Numbered from the stretch's first letter, positions 20,740 to 32,555 are shown. The stretch: 64,000 nucleotides of DNA from Mytilus trossulus (GCF_036588685.1 NC_086378.1:25707578-25771577), one strand, 5' to 3'. The notes: generated by a model not told the origin, from the letters alone. Program-made: numbers and translations.

Positions 20740-21303
20740 ATATCCGACATAACAAGATATGATGTTAAAATATATGACAAAACAACTTTCCTCGATCTTG
20801 ATATCTATATCATTAACAGGAAGCTTAATACAAAAATTTATGATAAAAGAGATGATTTTTCATTTCCTATCGTTAATTATTCATTTTTAAATGGTGACCT
20901 TCCCTTGTCACCACCTTATGGTGTTTATATATCTCAACTTGTACGATTCGCTCGTGTATTTAACAACGTATTAGATTTTAGCGAGAGAAATTTATGTATT
21001 ACTGAAAAATTATTACACCAGTGTTTTCAATATGACAAACTAGTCAAAACATTTAATAAATTTTATCATCGGTATAAGGAAATAACTCGCAAACATAACA
21101 CAACATGCAGACATCTTATACGTTCAGGTATTTCACATCCAATCTTTTATGGTACTATTCTTTACAAAGCACAACTATGTCAGTATTCATCTCAAATACT
21201 TACAAAACCTTTAAACAGAATTATTGAGAAGAGATATAGTTACGATACCGTTGTCAGGTCATTAAAGATTGCATATTTTGGCTTTAATATTGATTCACTT
21301 TAA
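20740..21303 (+). pseudogene. Reverse-transcriptase C-terminal fragment
   Basis: An uninterrupted plus-strand frame of 187 codons, open on its left to 20740 and ending in TAA at 21301-21303. Order of recognisable blocks: T-F-L-D-L-D-I-Y-I (the FLD-L block after the RT catalytic site), K-I-Y-D-K-R-D-D-F, then P-P-Y-G-V-Y-I-S-Q-L, F-N-K-F-Y-H-R-Y and S-L-K-I-A-Y-F-G. This combination is common in reverse-transcriptase-domain proteins of marine invertebrates, which most resemble Penelope-like elements, though I cannot fix the clade. The catalytic palm is missing, so the copy is 5'-truncated. It is followed by its own 3' UTR. No stop or frameshift is seen within the fragment, so it is young. Confidence 0.75.
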
Positions 21304-21935
21304 AAAAAAAAAAACAGTTGTTGGCGTCACACGGGTTATTTTCTTCTCATATATTTTATGATAGTAAGATACTAGACCTCTAACAGGAGGGATTTTGCCT
21401 GATATTCATAAGTTGAAGACATAATCTTTCAATCAGTTTAATTGAGGTCTGGAGCTGACATGTCAGTTAACTGCTAGTAGTCTGTTGTTATTTATGTATT
21501 ATTGTCATTTTATTTATGTTCTTTTGTTACATCTTTTGCTTCGGACTCGGACTTCTCTTGAACTGAATTTTAATGTGCGTATTGTTATACGTTTACTTTT
21601 CTACATTGGCTAGAGATATAAGGGGAGGTTTGAGATCTCATAAACATGTTTAACCCCGCCGCAATTTTGAGCCTGTCCCAAGTCAGGCGCCTCTGGTCTT
21701 TGTTAGTCTTGTATGATTTGAAATTTGTGTTTCTTGTGTATAATTCAGAGTTTAGTATGACGTCCATTATAACTGTACTAGTATACATATTTTTTGGGGC
21801 CAGCTGAAGGACACCTACGGGTGCGGGAAATCTCGCCACACTGACGACCTATTAGTGGCCTTCGGCTTTTGTCTTCTATATGGTCGAGTTGTTGTCGCTT
21901 TGACACTTTCCCCATTTCCTTTCTCAATTTAAGAA
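21304..21935 (+). mobile_element. 3' UTR of the reverse-transcriptase element (tail-R source)
   Basis: Starts with an A-run after the stop and runs to the end word CTCAATTTAAG. It holds TTAACCCCGCCGCAATTTTG and CCTGTCCCAAGTCAGG, then the tail CTGAAGGACACCTACGGGTG ... GTGGCCTTCGGC ... TTCCCCATTTCC. The last 130 bp recur alone at 4421-4552, 44218-44335 and, more diverged, 32378-32485. Confidence 0.75.
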
Positions 21936-21999
21936 TAAACAACATGCTTTTATAATTTGTTGCAGATTAATGAAAATGTATCATAAACATATAATTTAC

Positions 22000-22170
22000 T
22001 TCTGTGGATTAATTTTTTTAAGGAAAACTGAAATGTTCATTGACATTTCATTTTGTGGTTTTGACGAGGTCTGCATTCCAGCCAATAAACATTTAATTTC
22101 GTGGTTAACCTTTACCCACGAAATCCACGAAAATTGAGAATTGATATCCAACGTTTAATATTGAATCCAC
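22000..22170. repeat. Dispersed repeat with inverted CACGAAA words
   Basis: Contains TTTCGTGGTTAACC and ACCCACGAAATCCACGAAAA, a small inverted pair. I recall similar repeats in other bivalves. Confidence 0.45.
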
Positions 22171-22179
22171 AATATATTG

Positions 22180-22300
22180 TCTTGCTGTTTGGTGTGAGCT
22201 AAGGCTCCGTGTTGAAGACCATAATTTGACCTAAGATGGTTTACGTTTTCTAATTGTGACTGGGATGGACACTTTTTCATTTGGCACTCATGCGACATCT
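22180..22300 (-). repeat. Dispersed repeat fam-1, reversed copy
   Basis: Reads GGTGTGAGCTAAGGCTCCGT and GGCACTCATGCGACATCTTC, the reverse of the fam-1 start. Confidence 0.75.
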
Positions 22301-22679
22301 TCTTAAATATATTGGTAAAAAATAGATCGTCATAAGAAACTGATTAAATTCTGTAGTGTTGATAATATTGCTAATGACACAAATATTAATGACCCCCTCC
22401 TCCCCAAAAAACTAACAAACCAAAAAAACACTTCAAAGGGCAAGGTAGCTTTACAGTAAAAAACATAATAATCTATTAAGGCTTCAAAAAACGAATACTT
22501 TAACAATTCACAAAAGAAACCAACGATTTATATAAAAAAAGAAACTAACGATCCGAGTAAAGGTAAATAAAGTGCACTTACAATTTCATGTATCAAAATC
22601 GTTTTTTATTGTTGCGGTTAACTTTTTCATTAAAATAGTCATATCAAACAAGAAAATACAAACGATGATTTTTATAGCT

Positions 22680-22805
22680 GACTATGCGGTATTGGTTTTT
22701 TTCGTTGTTGAAGGCCGTACGGTGACCTATAGTTGTCAATTTGTGTGTCATTTTGGTCACTTGTGGACCGGTCTCTTGTGGTGATCATACTACATCTTCT
22801 TTTTT
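22680..22805 (-). repeat. Dispersed repeat fam-2
   Basis: Contains GAAGGCCGTACGGTGACC and GTGTCATTTTGGTCACTTGT and ends near CTACATCTTCTTTTTT. Other copies at 41303-41405 and 62530-62705. Confidence 0.8.
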
Positions 22806-22874
22806 TATATGAATTGACATATCACAATTAAGAATAATTATAGTTCCTTTATGTCGTAATATATAAACTCATCA

Positions 22875-23065
22875 TAGATACCAGGATTGCGAGATGCGCG
22901 TTTCGTCTACAAAAGACTCATCAGTGACGCCCGAATAAAAAAATGTTAAAAAAAAAACAAATAAAGTACGAAGTTGAAGAGCATTGAGGACAAAAAAATC
23001 CTAAAAGTTTTGCAACATACAGCTAAGGTAATCTATTCATCAGGTAGAAAAGCATAGTATTTCAA
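22875..23065 (-). mobile_element. Retrozyme copy, partial
   Basis: Minus-strand hammerhead at 22889-22930 keeps CTGATGA, a 4-bp stem II and GAAA, but the cleavage triplet is ATC rather than GTC. It is followed by the retrozyme body words GAAGAGCATTGAGGAC and GCTAAGGTAATCTA. Confidence 0.75.
22889..22930 (-). ncRNA. Hammerhead ribozyme, altered cleavage triplet
   Basis: The core is intact, but G-to-A before the UC of the cleavage triplet breaks the last stem III pair, which should lower activity. Confidence 0.65.
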
Positions 23066-23094
23066 AAATGCTATTTTTTTTATTGTGATTTTTA

Positions 23095-23325
23095 AGGTAC
23101 ATCCGTCTTAACTTACCCTTCCGGAGCACCTGATATCATCCCAAGTTTTTGGTGGGGTTCGTGTTGCTTAGTCTTTAGTTTTCTTTGTTGTGTCTTCTGT
23201 ACTAATAGTTGTCTGTTTGTCTTTTTATTTTTAGGCATGGCGTTGTCAGTTTATTTTCTATCAATGCGTTTGACTTTCCCTCTGGTATCTTTCGTCCCTC
23301 TTTTATCTTCAATTGTTTATTTATA
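23095..23325 (-). repeat. Dispersed repeat fam-3
   Basis: Contains CTTCCGGAGCACCTGAT, GGTGGGGTTCGTGTTGCTTA and GCATGGCGTTGTCAG, then CTGGTATCTTTCGTCC. Other copies at 25660-25855 and 61015-61180. The minisatellite at 49230-51561 descends from its 3' part. Confidence 0.85.
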
Positions 23326-23329
23326 AAAG

Positions 23330-24234
23330 GATATAAGTAAAACATTGTTAAAAAAAGTAACATTTTTATGATCTCACATATAAAAGAATATTTTCTTCAT
23401 ACTTTATTATCTATTCATTAACGTGAACTTAGGTTAGTTTTATAGAATGAACAGTCTCTTCAACACGTTCCATTGTACTTATAAACAATTATAATAATCG
23501 TGTAGGTTCATGCCTCGAACTCAATTCTTGGTTAAGAGTGCATAGCTTTGTGGAAAAACAATAACCCCACATATGCGTGACTTCTGAGATCAACATTGTT
23601 TATGGGATGTTCCTTTATTTTTTATGTTTGCTATTGTAATGATATTTATTTTATTAGGGGTAACGAAATTAATGCCATGTCGCTGGAGGAAGGTTTGATT
23701 AACGTTAAAATTAACGCTTTCAAGTAAATAGTAAAAAACAGATAATTCCGTATTCAGATCTTTCAAAATGCCAAATTAAAAGTCTTGTAACTGAGTAAGT
23801 TTAGTGCATAGGTATTGTTTTTCTTTAAGAAACGGAATTGAACATTACAGAAAGAACAATAAGGTGATTGAGTGTGACAGCAACTGTTCTTTCTTTTATA
23901 ACAGACTTATCCTCCATGACAACTGACAGATGCTGTGTGATTACTAATAAGAATGATTCACCAAATATAACAATAGAAGATGACGTAAACACCAAAAGGT
24001 AAACAATGAACAGAACACAAACACAGCTGTTGAACGAATTGAATATTTTGATTTAGTTTTACTAATTATTCGCTCACTATGTTTTCAAATTCTCTAACGC
24101 AACGAACTCGATAATGCTATTAAGGAATTGTAATCCAAGTTTTTGTACTAGTCAGTAATGCAACCGGTCTGATAAAAGCGTCACACTACTAAAAGTCTTC
24201 AAAACTGTTCTTTCTTGTAGTGCTACTGGATTTA
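23330..24234. other. Unassigned
   Basis: AT-rich, nothing recognised. Confidence 0.4.
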
Positions 24235-25015
24235 TTCCCTGCACTGTAAATTAATGATACTGGCTTCTAACGTGTGCTGCTGGCTCGATGCCACTGTCAA
24301 TGTACTTGATACAACTTATCCAACCTTCTATTTTGTAGTAGGTTATACTGCTGACTCGATACCACTGTCAATGTACTGTAAATCAATGATACTAACTCCT
24401 TACTTGCTGTAGAAACTAAAATCACAAAAATACTTAACTTCGGAGAAAATTCAAAAGGAAAGTCCTAATCAAATGGCAAAATCAAAAGCTCAAACACATC
24501 AAACGAATGGATATCGAATCCAGTCAGTAGGTTATACTTTTGGCTAGACAACACTGTCCATGAACTGTAAATATCCTAGGCTGGCTTCTATTTTGTAGTA
24601 GGTTATACTCCTGGCTAGATACCGCTGCCAATGTACTGTAAATCCCTTAGCTAACTACAAATAGGTTATACTGCTGGCTCGATACCACTGTCAATGTACT
24701 CTAAATCTCCGGATCCTAGGCTGGCTTCCATCTATATTGTAGGTTATATTACTTACTCGATAATACTATCGATGTATTGTAAATCAATGAGACTGGCTTC
24801 TATCTTGTGGTAAGTTATATACTGCTGACTCCACACCACTCTGAGTTCACTGTAAATAACAGAGGCTGGTTTATGTCTTGTTGTATATTATACTTCTGGC
24901 TCCATACCTCTGTCATTTTATTGAAAATCACCAAACCCGGCTTCTCTCTTGTTGTAAGTCAAACTGCTGGTTCGATATCAAAATCAAAGAACTGAAAATC
25001 CCTGATACTATCTCA
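24235..25015. repeat. Degenerate minisatellite, roughly 70-85-bp units
   Basis: About nine or ten diverged units each with GGTTATACTGCTGGCTCGAT-like, ACCACTGTCAATGTACTGTA-like and GGCTTCTATCTTG-like words. It is interrupted by a fam-4 insertion at 24413-24527. Confidence 0.85.
24413..24527 (-). repeat. Dispersed repeat fam-4 inserted into a minisatellite
   Basis: AAAATCACAAAAATACTTAA, GTCCTAATCAAATGGCAAAA and CACATCAAACGAATGGAT are fam-4 words in reverse. Minisatellite sequence resumes on both sides, so the insertion came after the array formed. Confidence 0.85.
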
Positions 25016-25097
25016 TATCAAGAAGCAAGTAATCAGAGCTGTTTTAGTATTTGATACTGTGAATTCTCGCAGGTGTCTCAGATTCAGAAGTCATGCA

Positions 25098-25120
25098 TTG
25101 ATCTGATCTGATCTGATCTG
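25098..25120. repeat. Short (GATCT)n microsatellite
   Basis: Four consecutive GATCT units. Confidence 0.85.
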
Positions 25121-25124
25121 TATC

Positions 25125-25655
25125 GATACCACTACCATTGCATTGCTAATCCACGAGATTGTCTTTATACCATCCCTTTTGTTTTTAACATGGAGCCTCG
25201 GCTCACACCAAAATGTTCATTTCAATTTCTTGTAATAATACTAGTACTTTTGATTATACAAAATAAACGTAATTTACTTGTGTCTGATCCTTTCATATGA
25301 TTAGACTAAACTACAACACTTTGGCCAATTCCAATGCATAATACAATTGAGAATACTATTGTCACACACCGTGTACTGTAAATGCTCGATTGAATTATCT
25401 GCACAGTGGAGGTGTTAAATGCATTCTAAGATCAGTTGTACTGTGAAAACTATTAAAATTTTTATTTCAATCCTCTTATACTTATAATGATAAAATTTGA
25501 AATTACCTGCTTGACGTGCATGATAAAAACATCTATCTGTTCACGATACGAAATTCTTTTGAACACTCTCGCTACATATAAAGAAATGATAGTTATTTAA
25601 TTTTAAAATGAGATCTAATCTACTTCAATTAATGATAGCGAATTTATGCGGAGTT
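25125..25655. other. Unassigned; fam-1 scrap at 25193-25215
   Basis: GAGCCTCGGCTCACACC near 25195 is a small piece of fam-1. Nothing else is recognised. Confidence 0.4.
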
Positions 25656-25659
25656 ATAA

Positions 25660-25855
25660 AAGATGAGCGAAAGATACCAAAGGGACATTAAAATTCATAA
25701 ATCGAAAACAAACTGACAACGCCATGGCTAACAAAAAAAGAAAAAGACAAACAGATATATAATAGTACACAAGGCACAACATACAAAACTAAAAACTAAG
25801 CAACACGATCCCCACTAAAAACGTGGGGTGATCTCAGGTGTTGTTACTATAACTG
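25660..25855 (+). repeat. Dispersed repeat fam-3
   Basis: Contains GATACCAAAGGGACATTAAA, CTGACAACGCCATGGC and AGCAACACGATCCCCAC; opposite orientation to 23095-23325. Confidence 0.9.
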
Positions 25856-25859
25856 TTGG

Positions 25860-26400
25860 GTGTTGTTTGGTTTATTATCTATTGTTTTGGATTTGTATGG
25901 TCTCATATTTGCAGTTCTGGCACATCTAGTTTTGTTAACTTAGCAGGAACCAACTATGAGGTTTTGATTTTTAGATTCTACTGACATTCATCATCAGAAG
26001 TAAAAGGATACTATACAAGTGTAACATTAAACGACAGACCCCGCAAAATAAATGTTAATATTATTATTCAGTATAATTGAGTTAGTATTTCAAAGCATTA
26101 TGTAATTAGCGAGTCAAACGAAAATATTTTATAAGCATGTAAATTACAAATTATTAGTTCAAATAACAGAAAATTACATAATTCTAAAATAAGATAAAAA
26201 TTTGTCCTTTCCTGTATGAATTGGTATCTTTAAATAATAATGTTTTGAAATACGATTAATCGGAACCACATATGCATACATAATACTGTGGAAATACTTT
26301 TCTATTTTCGTATCCAATTTCGTGATTTGTAAAAAGATCGTTGTTACGTTGGGTTTCAAATGCGATGTTTTCAGGTTGGACACAACAGATAATTGTGCAA
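25860..26400. other. Unassigned
   Basis: No feature seen. Confidence 0.4.
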
Positions 26401-26404
26401 CATA

Positions 26405-26535
26405 TACCAAAAATTAAAATTACAAAAGTACCAAACTCCTGGGAAAATTCAAAACACAAATCAAATGGGAAAATCAATAACTCAAACACATCAAATGAAT
26501 GGATAACAACTGTCATATTCCTAACTTAGCACAGA
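26405..26535 (-). repeat. Dispersed repeat fam-4, reversed
   Basis: Holds TCAAATGGGAAAATCAATAA, CACATCAAATGAATGGATAA and GTCATATTCCTAACTTAG. Confidence 0.8.
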
Positions 26536-26539
26536 CATT

Positions 26540-27110
26540 TTAATTTATTATTGTTAAACAAAACAACTTTTTAATTTAATCCCGACATAATCTTGGTTTT
26601 TTTTTTACAGTAAGTACCAAGCTTTTGATGTGTACAGCTGAACATATCCCCATGTTATCAAACTGCCGCCCTAAATCTATTTTTTTACAATTGGTAATTT
26701 ATAAGAAAATGGTTTGTACTTTATTGACAGACCATTGCTATTAATGGTATTATAGTGTACCACGTAAAATTTGAATGACACAGTGAAAGTAATCAATTAG
26801 TCGACATTATCTTTCTTGGATACATAATAGTTATTTACTAGGATGGTATAGTATTGTAGAATTAGAACAGTTGACTAAGTTAATTGTGTAAATATGTCCT
26901 AAGCACTTTTAAATTGTCGTATATATAGTACAATTTCGTCGCACATTTGTATATATACGTATCAACAATGCATTTACTGTTTTTGAAAAAGGTATCTATT
27001 AATTCATTTAAGTTGTTTTTTCCCAGTGATTTAGATTTGAGTATTTCTTGTCCCGTTCGTAGATATTATATATCTCTGAATTTTATTTACATATATTGAC
27101 TTGCTACTAC
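26540..27110. other. Unassigned
   Basis: No feature seen. Confidence 0.4.
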
Positions 27111-27112
27111 AA

Positions 27113-27524
27113 CTAAAGCAAATGTGACGTCGCCGATGTGATGTCGACCTTGGATACTAAGGTTATTCGAGACATTGCCGGTATTTCGGTCGTCTCACCA
27201 AAAAATATAATGTTGGTTAATTTGACATTTAATTCAAGAGACAAATGCTGCTTGTTATATTGCAAGTTTCTCCTAGCAAGCTTCAACTGTTGTGCATATG
27301 GAGTTCTTGGTGGTCTTATGCGCTGATCAAGGACGTGGTGTGCCTCTATAAGGTCTCTGCCAATTTAGAGAAGAATTTTGCAATTTTCCTTTATTGGTGG
27401 ATGCTAACTCTGAGTTCTTGTAAATGAGGGTTATTCATTGTGAATTCAGGAGTCGGTACTCCGTCCCCATTTTTAGAAATATGATCACATTCTATCAGTA
27501 CAGGCAGGTCAAATTTGTCATTAT
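27113..27524 (-). pseudogene. BEL/Pao retrotransposon polyprotein relic
   Basis: Two minus-strand blocks in different frames. Block one (27524 to about 27400) contains D-L-P-V-L-I-E-C-D and V-P-T-P-E and ends at a stop. Block two (27364 to the stop at 27113) begins I-G-R-D-L-I-E-A-H-H-V-L-D-Q-R-I and continues T-P-Y-A-Q-Q-L-K-L. This order is characteristic of the stretch between the protease and reverse transcriptase of BEL/Pao elements. The roughly 35 bp between the blocks shift the frame and the later part decays. No LTRs are seen nearby, so this is an isolated fossil. Confidence 0.85.
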
Positions 27525-27529
27525 ATAGT

Positions 27530-28920
27530 TTATATGCAATAAAAGGCCATCACAAGTCATGTTGGAGTAGTACAATGGGGGAAAAGAATAACACTATAAT
27601 TGAAAGACTATTTCATTTTGAAAGCGGAAACCTTATTTCAATTGCCATAATTGTGTTCCGTTTGAACTGGTGTTGTACACATTATGGGACGTTTCCATAA
27701 CTGATAAAATTTCAGCTTGAGATAATTTCAAATTACTTTTTTTCTGATTTTTACATAATTATAGATTTTTCTATAGAATATAAGGTTTAAGAAAATTGAA
27801 TTTGGGAGATTTACATGGTTTGCATTAGATTTATAATATAATTTTATAGTGTCTCGTTATAAGTATGTATAAAAGTGGAAAATTATTTGAAATTTGTAAT
27901 TTATTACGGTTGAAATTCATAGATTTTGTTGGATTGAATTGAAATAAAAATATTTGCAATTATTTTCAAATCCCAGAAAATGTTACACCTACGTATAAAT
28001 TAGAAAGACTGTCAATTTAATAAGAATTTATCAGAGCTGAAAATCAATAGAATTATCTAATCAAACTTTTAGTCAGTTGTTAGATTGAAATTTAATTTTA
28101 TAATTCTAGACAACATAGTACCGGGAATAAAGTTGACAAGTATTCGGTAATATATGTTCGAAAGGCAGAATCTATTGTTGAGTAACTACTTGTCTTTATG
28201 TCAAATTTGTTTATTTTATCGTTTTAAGTTTTAAATTAAAAAAAATGACAGCTTTGAAAATATTTGAAAATTAAGGAATTGGGACTTTTACAAGGTATTT
28301 ATTTTTTGTCGTACCAATGACTTAAAAAGATGTGCATATGTGTACCACCTTCACTGGTGATCTAATACATGGATCTGGCGTAGTGTTGTCGCGTATTTAG
28401 ACGTACTTATATGACAATATATATATATAAATATGTATATATAAATAAGCTGATAGAATTAAATTCTAAAACAAGAATGAATTTGATGTTGAAAATAAAA
28501 CCAAACTTTATATTCTGTATTGTTTTCATATGACTGTGCGTGTGTTTAAGTTTTCGCGTAGCATTTCTCTGACGTTTGTCTATTTTTCGAACTCTAGAAT
28601 TTATTTCGAGAACCCAATATTAATTTAATTGTATTCTAACTTAAAACTTTGAGCCCGTAACCTACAAACTATTTATCTGATTGATATTCAATTTGTTATT
28701 AATGATACTGAAACAGTGTAGGAACTATATAAACAAAATGATAGTCAAATCAATCCCAGATCACCTTTACCTGCAGGATTAGTAACCTTATTTTTTTTAA
28801 CAATATCTCAATGCATAAAAGGACAATTTAAAAATGTTTGTTATAAATAAGACCAGTACCGAAGAACTTATAAGCTGATTTATCTTTTGATAACTTGTCA
28901 GAAAATAGAATCATTTTGAA
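27530..28920. other. Unassigned; TA microsatellite at 28418-28447
   Basis: AT-rich with no gene. ATATATATATATAAATATGT-type low-complexity near 28418-28447. Confidence 0.45.
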
Positions 28921-28921
28921 A

Positions 28922-30435
28922 TAGACATGTTACGAAAAGGTATATTCTCGACGCTGAGGTTGACAAATTAGACTTAAAATTTGGGGACGGTGTCAAAACA
29001 TTGATTATAGATTAAAATAGGTAAAATTTAAATCCTGTGCGTCTTGATTAGTTCAAATTACATTTTCCTAGAACATCATTATGTATTTAACATCTTATAC
29101 GACAATTGCTTTTGTGATATCATTGCTGGCTAAAACCTGTCATAAGACATAAAAGGTGTTACTGTACGTGCGTAGGAGTGGGTGGTCTAGAAAAGGTGGG
29201 GTGGGGGGGGGGGGGGGCTGAGGGTTATACAAGTTCATTCAATTCTAGATTGATAATATTATACATAGTAAGCAAGTTAAATTTTAGGTTTTTTTGGCCA
29301 AGTTACTCATTCCGCCTTTTCTTAACTCAAAACTCCCGTCCTGCCTTTTTCAAATTTAATCCTAGTCCCCCTCTCCCTGAAAATAACAACTGGTACCTCC
29401 GTAGGGTAGTAATAGGTACACATTCAACAGATTTAATTTAAAAAAAATAAACATATTTGTTTTAGAGAAACTCCTAGCAGGAAAGACCCATCGGTCATCG
29501 GTGTCACTTTTTTTTTCTTCATATTCTCATTTTCTTATGAAACGGTTGGCGAATTTCCACAAATGTTTTAGGAATTTATGAAATACAAAATATCTGCATA
29601 AGGTGGTTTTAAGATATAAATGCAAACTTAAGACATTATGCGATGCTTTTGAAACTCTGCAGGGTTGTTCAACCGACGAGTAGCGAGTCATATTTTACAC
29701 AAACCTCTTCTTGTTCTAAACATACATGACATATTTGCCGCTGAACGTTAAGCAATCAACAATCAATCAATCACAAACTATTATACAGAAAATACAAAAT
29801 GAGCTGAAACTTTTGATATTGAAACAAAGTTGGAAGGAAATAAAGAGAGAAAATAAATGCCTTCGAAGCTATATGACCGGGCGAAATTTTCTATTTAGTG
29901 CAACATGCCTCAAATTGAAATCGTGTTTTAGTTGTTTAAAACAGACCCCGTTAGATAACAATTTAGGTGGTAAACAACTGGATCAAAATACATACACTGT
30001 TGTGTTTTTTTTAAAACTATATAAAAATGATCGTTACATATATATTCACGAGAAGGTATACACCAGATTAAAATACTTAAGACTATTTTCAAGACAATGG
30101 CTCGCCAAAGAATTCACACACGTATGTACCCCGTATCTCCGTTGTACCGCACATCTATTGCATTAACATGAACGCCCCCTCCCCCCACACATATTTTTTT
30201 TGCAGTTTTATTATAGTTACTTAAAAGTATAGAGGAAAGTATTTTATTTCTAATCGTATAAATGTAATTGAATATTCGTTCCATACGGAACTGCCTGCGA
30301 AAGGATCAATGCAGTTTTTAAATAAAATACAAAGTATACACAGGTAATCTCTTTAGTGTTGTGACACAGTCCCCACATTTAAAGTGTAAATTGTCAACCT
30401 CAGCGTCGTGAATATACCTTTTCGTAACATGTCTA
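28922..30435. mobile_element. 1.5-kb DNA element with about 75-bp TIRs
   Basis: Left end 28922-29000 and right end 30358-30435 are inverted copies: TAGACATGTTACGAAAAGGT, then GACGCTGAGGTTGACAA, then TGGGGAC and GTGTCA, with scattered mismatches. TA at both outer edges is compatible with a TA duplication, but the exact edge is unclear. The interior has one plus-strand frame of 146 codons (29726-30166) without a recognisable domain, and a G-run at 29200-29217. Probably non-autonomous. Confidence 0.8.
29726..30166 (+). CDS. Unrecognised 146-codon frame inside the TIR element
   Basis: Lys-, Leu- and Cys-containing frame with clusters such as C-L-K-L-K-S-C-F-S-C-L-K. I see no transposase motif (no DDE or DD34D spacing) and no homologue comes to mind. 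Codon use is AT-driven like the surroundings. It may be a transposase relic or chance. Confidence 0.15.
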   Translation: MTYLPLNVKQSTINQSQTIIQKIQNELKLLILKQSWKEIKRENKCLRSYMTGRNFLFSATCLKLKSCFSCLKQTPLDNNLGGKQLDQNTYTVVFFLKLYKNDRYIYIHEKVYTRLKYLRLFSRQWLAKEFTHVCTPYLRCTAHLLH

Positions 30436-30576
30436 ATAGTTTATATGTAATGACTATCATCAATTCTTAAACATTGAAATAATTTTAATGCTAAAGATCG
30501 ACCGACAATTCTATCAGTGACTAGAATAAGAACGACATTAAAAATAAAGTATTGTCGCATTTGATGTTTTAATGAG

Positions 30577-31099
30577 ACTGACAGATAAAACTCCCTTTGA
30601 GTAAAATGAAAGTCGTCAACATATGGTTATTGGTAGATAATACTACAGAGAGTAAAATTACAAAGGCATTGTTTTAATAGAACTTTCAATGCTTGACACT
30701 GACAGATAAAACTCCCATTGAGTAAAATGAAAGTCGTCAACATATGGTTATTGGTAGACAATACTACAATGAGTAAAATTACGAAGACATTGTCCCAATA
30801 GAACTTTCAGTGCTTGACACTGACAGATAAAACTCCCTTTGAGTAAAATGAACGTCGTCAACATATGGTTATTGGTAGATAATACTACAGAGAGTAAAAT
30901 TACAAAGGCATTGTCCCAATAGAACTGTCAATGCTTGACACTGACAGATAAAACTCCCATTGAGTAAAATGATAGTCGTCAACATATAGTTATTGATATA
31001 TTATACTATCGGAGAGTAAAAGACAAAGGCATTGTCTCAATATATCTTTCAATGCTTGACACTGACAGATAAAACTCCTATTGAGTAAAATGACAATAT
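30577..31099. repeat. 121-bp tandem array, about 4.3 units
   Basis: ACTGACAGATAAAACTCCC starts units at 30577, 30698, 30819, 30940 and 31061, exactly 121 bp apart. Units share GTCGTCAACATATGGTTATT-like words; the last full unit is the most diverged. Confidence 0.95.
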
Positions 31100-31795
31100 G
31101 GTAAGGCCTCAATAGTCTTTAAGAAAAAGCCACGGGATCTTTTCATTTTACATATGCTTCAATGTATTTTTCACAAATGTTAGCAATATTGATTAGTGAA
31201 AAGATATTGAAATGTTTACTAATCAATTACAAACGCTCTCATGCAATTGAGAAAAATAGTAGAATTGTCATAATCAACGGACTGTTTGATATTAAACTAA
31301 ATAATCAGAAATGTATTTCAAACAAAATTCTCTGGTATAAAAGACTTCAGGGATGGTCAATTGATTTCATATAATACTATGTTATACAATTTGTAGAAAT
31401 TATTTATACTGTTAATTGAGCTGTCAGCAATTCAATTCTTCATTAACAACCAATATACTACTAATAAAAGAAAATTAAAAGCGATTAAATATAATTGAAA
31501 AGATTAATTACGTATCGTCATTGAATTGTTTATTCTAATTTTGAGCAGATAAGTTAGGTAGCATTAAATGTTTACAAGCTTCAGTTTTCAGATTTTATTA
31601 GCAAAGTAACATATCAGTTAATTTTCGAAAATGCTACACATGCGGCAAAAAGAATTAATTATAAAGGCTCAAACGTGGGTTGTAATATATGTGTTGTTAA
31701 TTAAAATGAAGCAAGTTATAATTATAGACTCCAAATGTAAGAAATAAACAAGAACCAACAACACCGGATGCACATGTATTGTCAACTGAACTTAG
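31100..31795. other. Unassigned
   Basis: No feature seen. Confidence 0.4.
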
Positions 31796-31799
31796 AAAA

Positions 31800-31940
31800 A
31801 AAGTAAAATCACTAAAATACTGAACTCTGAGGAAAATTAAAAAAGGGTAGTCCCTAATCAAATAGCAAAATCAAAAGCTCAAACATGTCAAACGTATGGA
31901 CTACAGCTGTCACATTCCTGATTTGGTACAGGTATTTTCT
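31800..31940 (-). repeat. Dispersed repeat fam-4, reversed
   Basis: Contains AAAATCACTAAAATACTGAA, AGTCCCTAATCAAATAGC and CTGTCACATTCCTGATTTGG. Confidence 0.85.
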
Positions 31941-31944
31941 TATG

Positions 31945-32375
31945 TAGACACTTTTGATTAACATGATCCATTATAGCAACATGTAAATAGCATTAACTTG
32001 GTAAAATCATTTTCTTATGGAAACGCTGTTCACACTTTAAGTTCATAACGGACTTTATAATTAATCTAATCTATTCCGATGTTCAGGTCAATGAATGATT
32101 AACCTTTGTTTTTAAATAAAAAAGTGAAATTGTCCATTTGTTTTGAACGATATTTATCACCCTTTATAATATAAGCAACTTTTGTTTTAAAAATTCAAAC
32201 CATCTATACAATATCTAATATATTTAACACCGTCACATATGTATGCGCAGGTCTTAAAATGGGAGCCTATAATTTGATTGTTTTACTGTTGCTGTCTTCC
32301 ATATTTAATTTCTGTTTATTTATTTTTTCAGCCTAAATATTTTGACACTTTCTTTTGAATTTTTCCACAAGTTCT
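31945..32375. other. Unassigned
   Basis: No feature seen. Confidence 0.4.
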
Positions 32376-32377
32376 CA

Positions 32378-32555
32378 TACCTGGGACTTGTATAGAACTC
32401 TGGTTGATAATTATATTTATATCTAGATTGGAAGTCGTTGCTTGTCTGTTTGGCACATTCCATATTTCAATTCTCAATTTTATTACCGTATGTTAAAAAA
32501 AATCTAACAGTATAAAAAAAGAGGTACGAAAGATGCCAAAGGGATAGTAAAACAT
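32378..32555 (+). repeat. Diverged tail-R end plus fam-3 scrap
   Basis: TGTTTGGCACATTCC and CAATTCTCAATTTTATTA resemble tail-R. ACGAAAGATGCCAAAGGGA at 32525-32545 is the start of fam-3. Confidence 0.45.
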
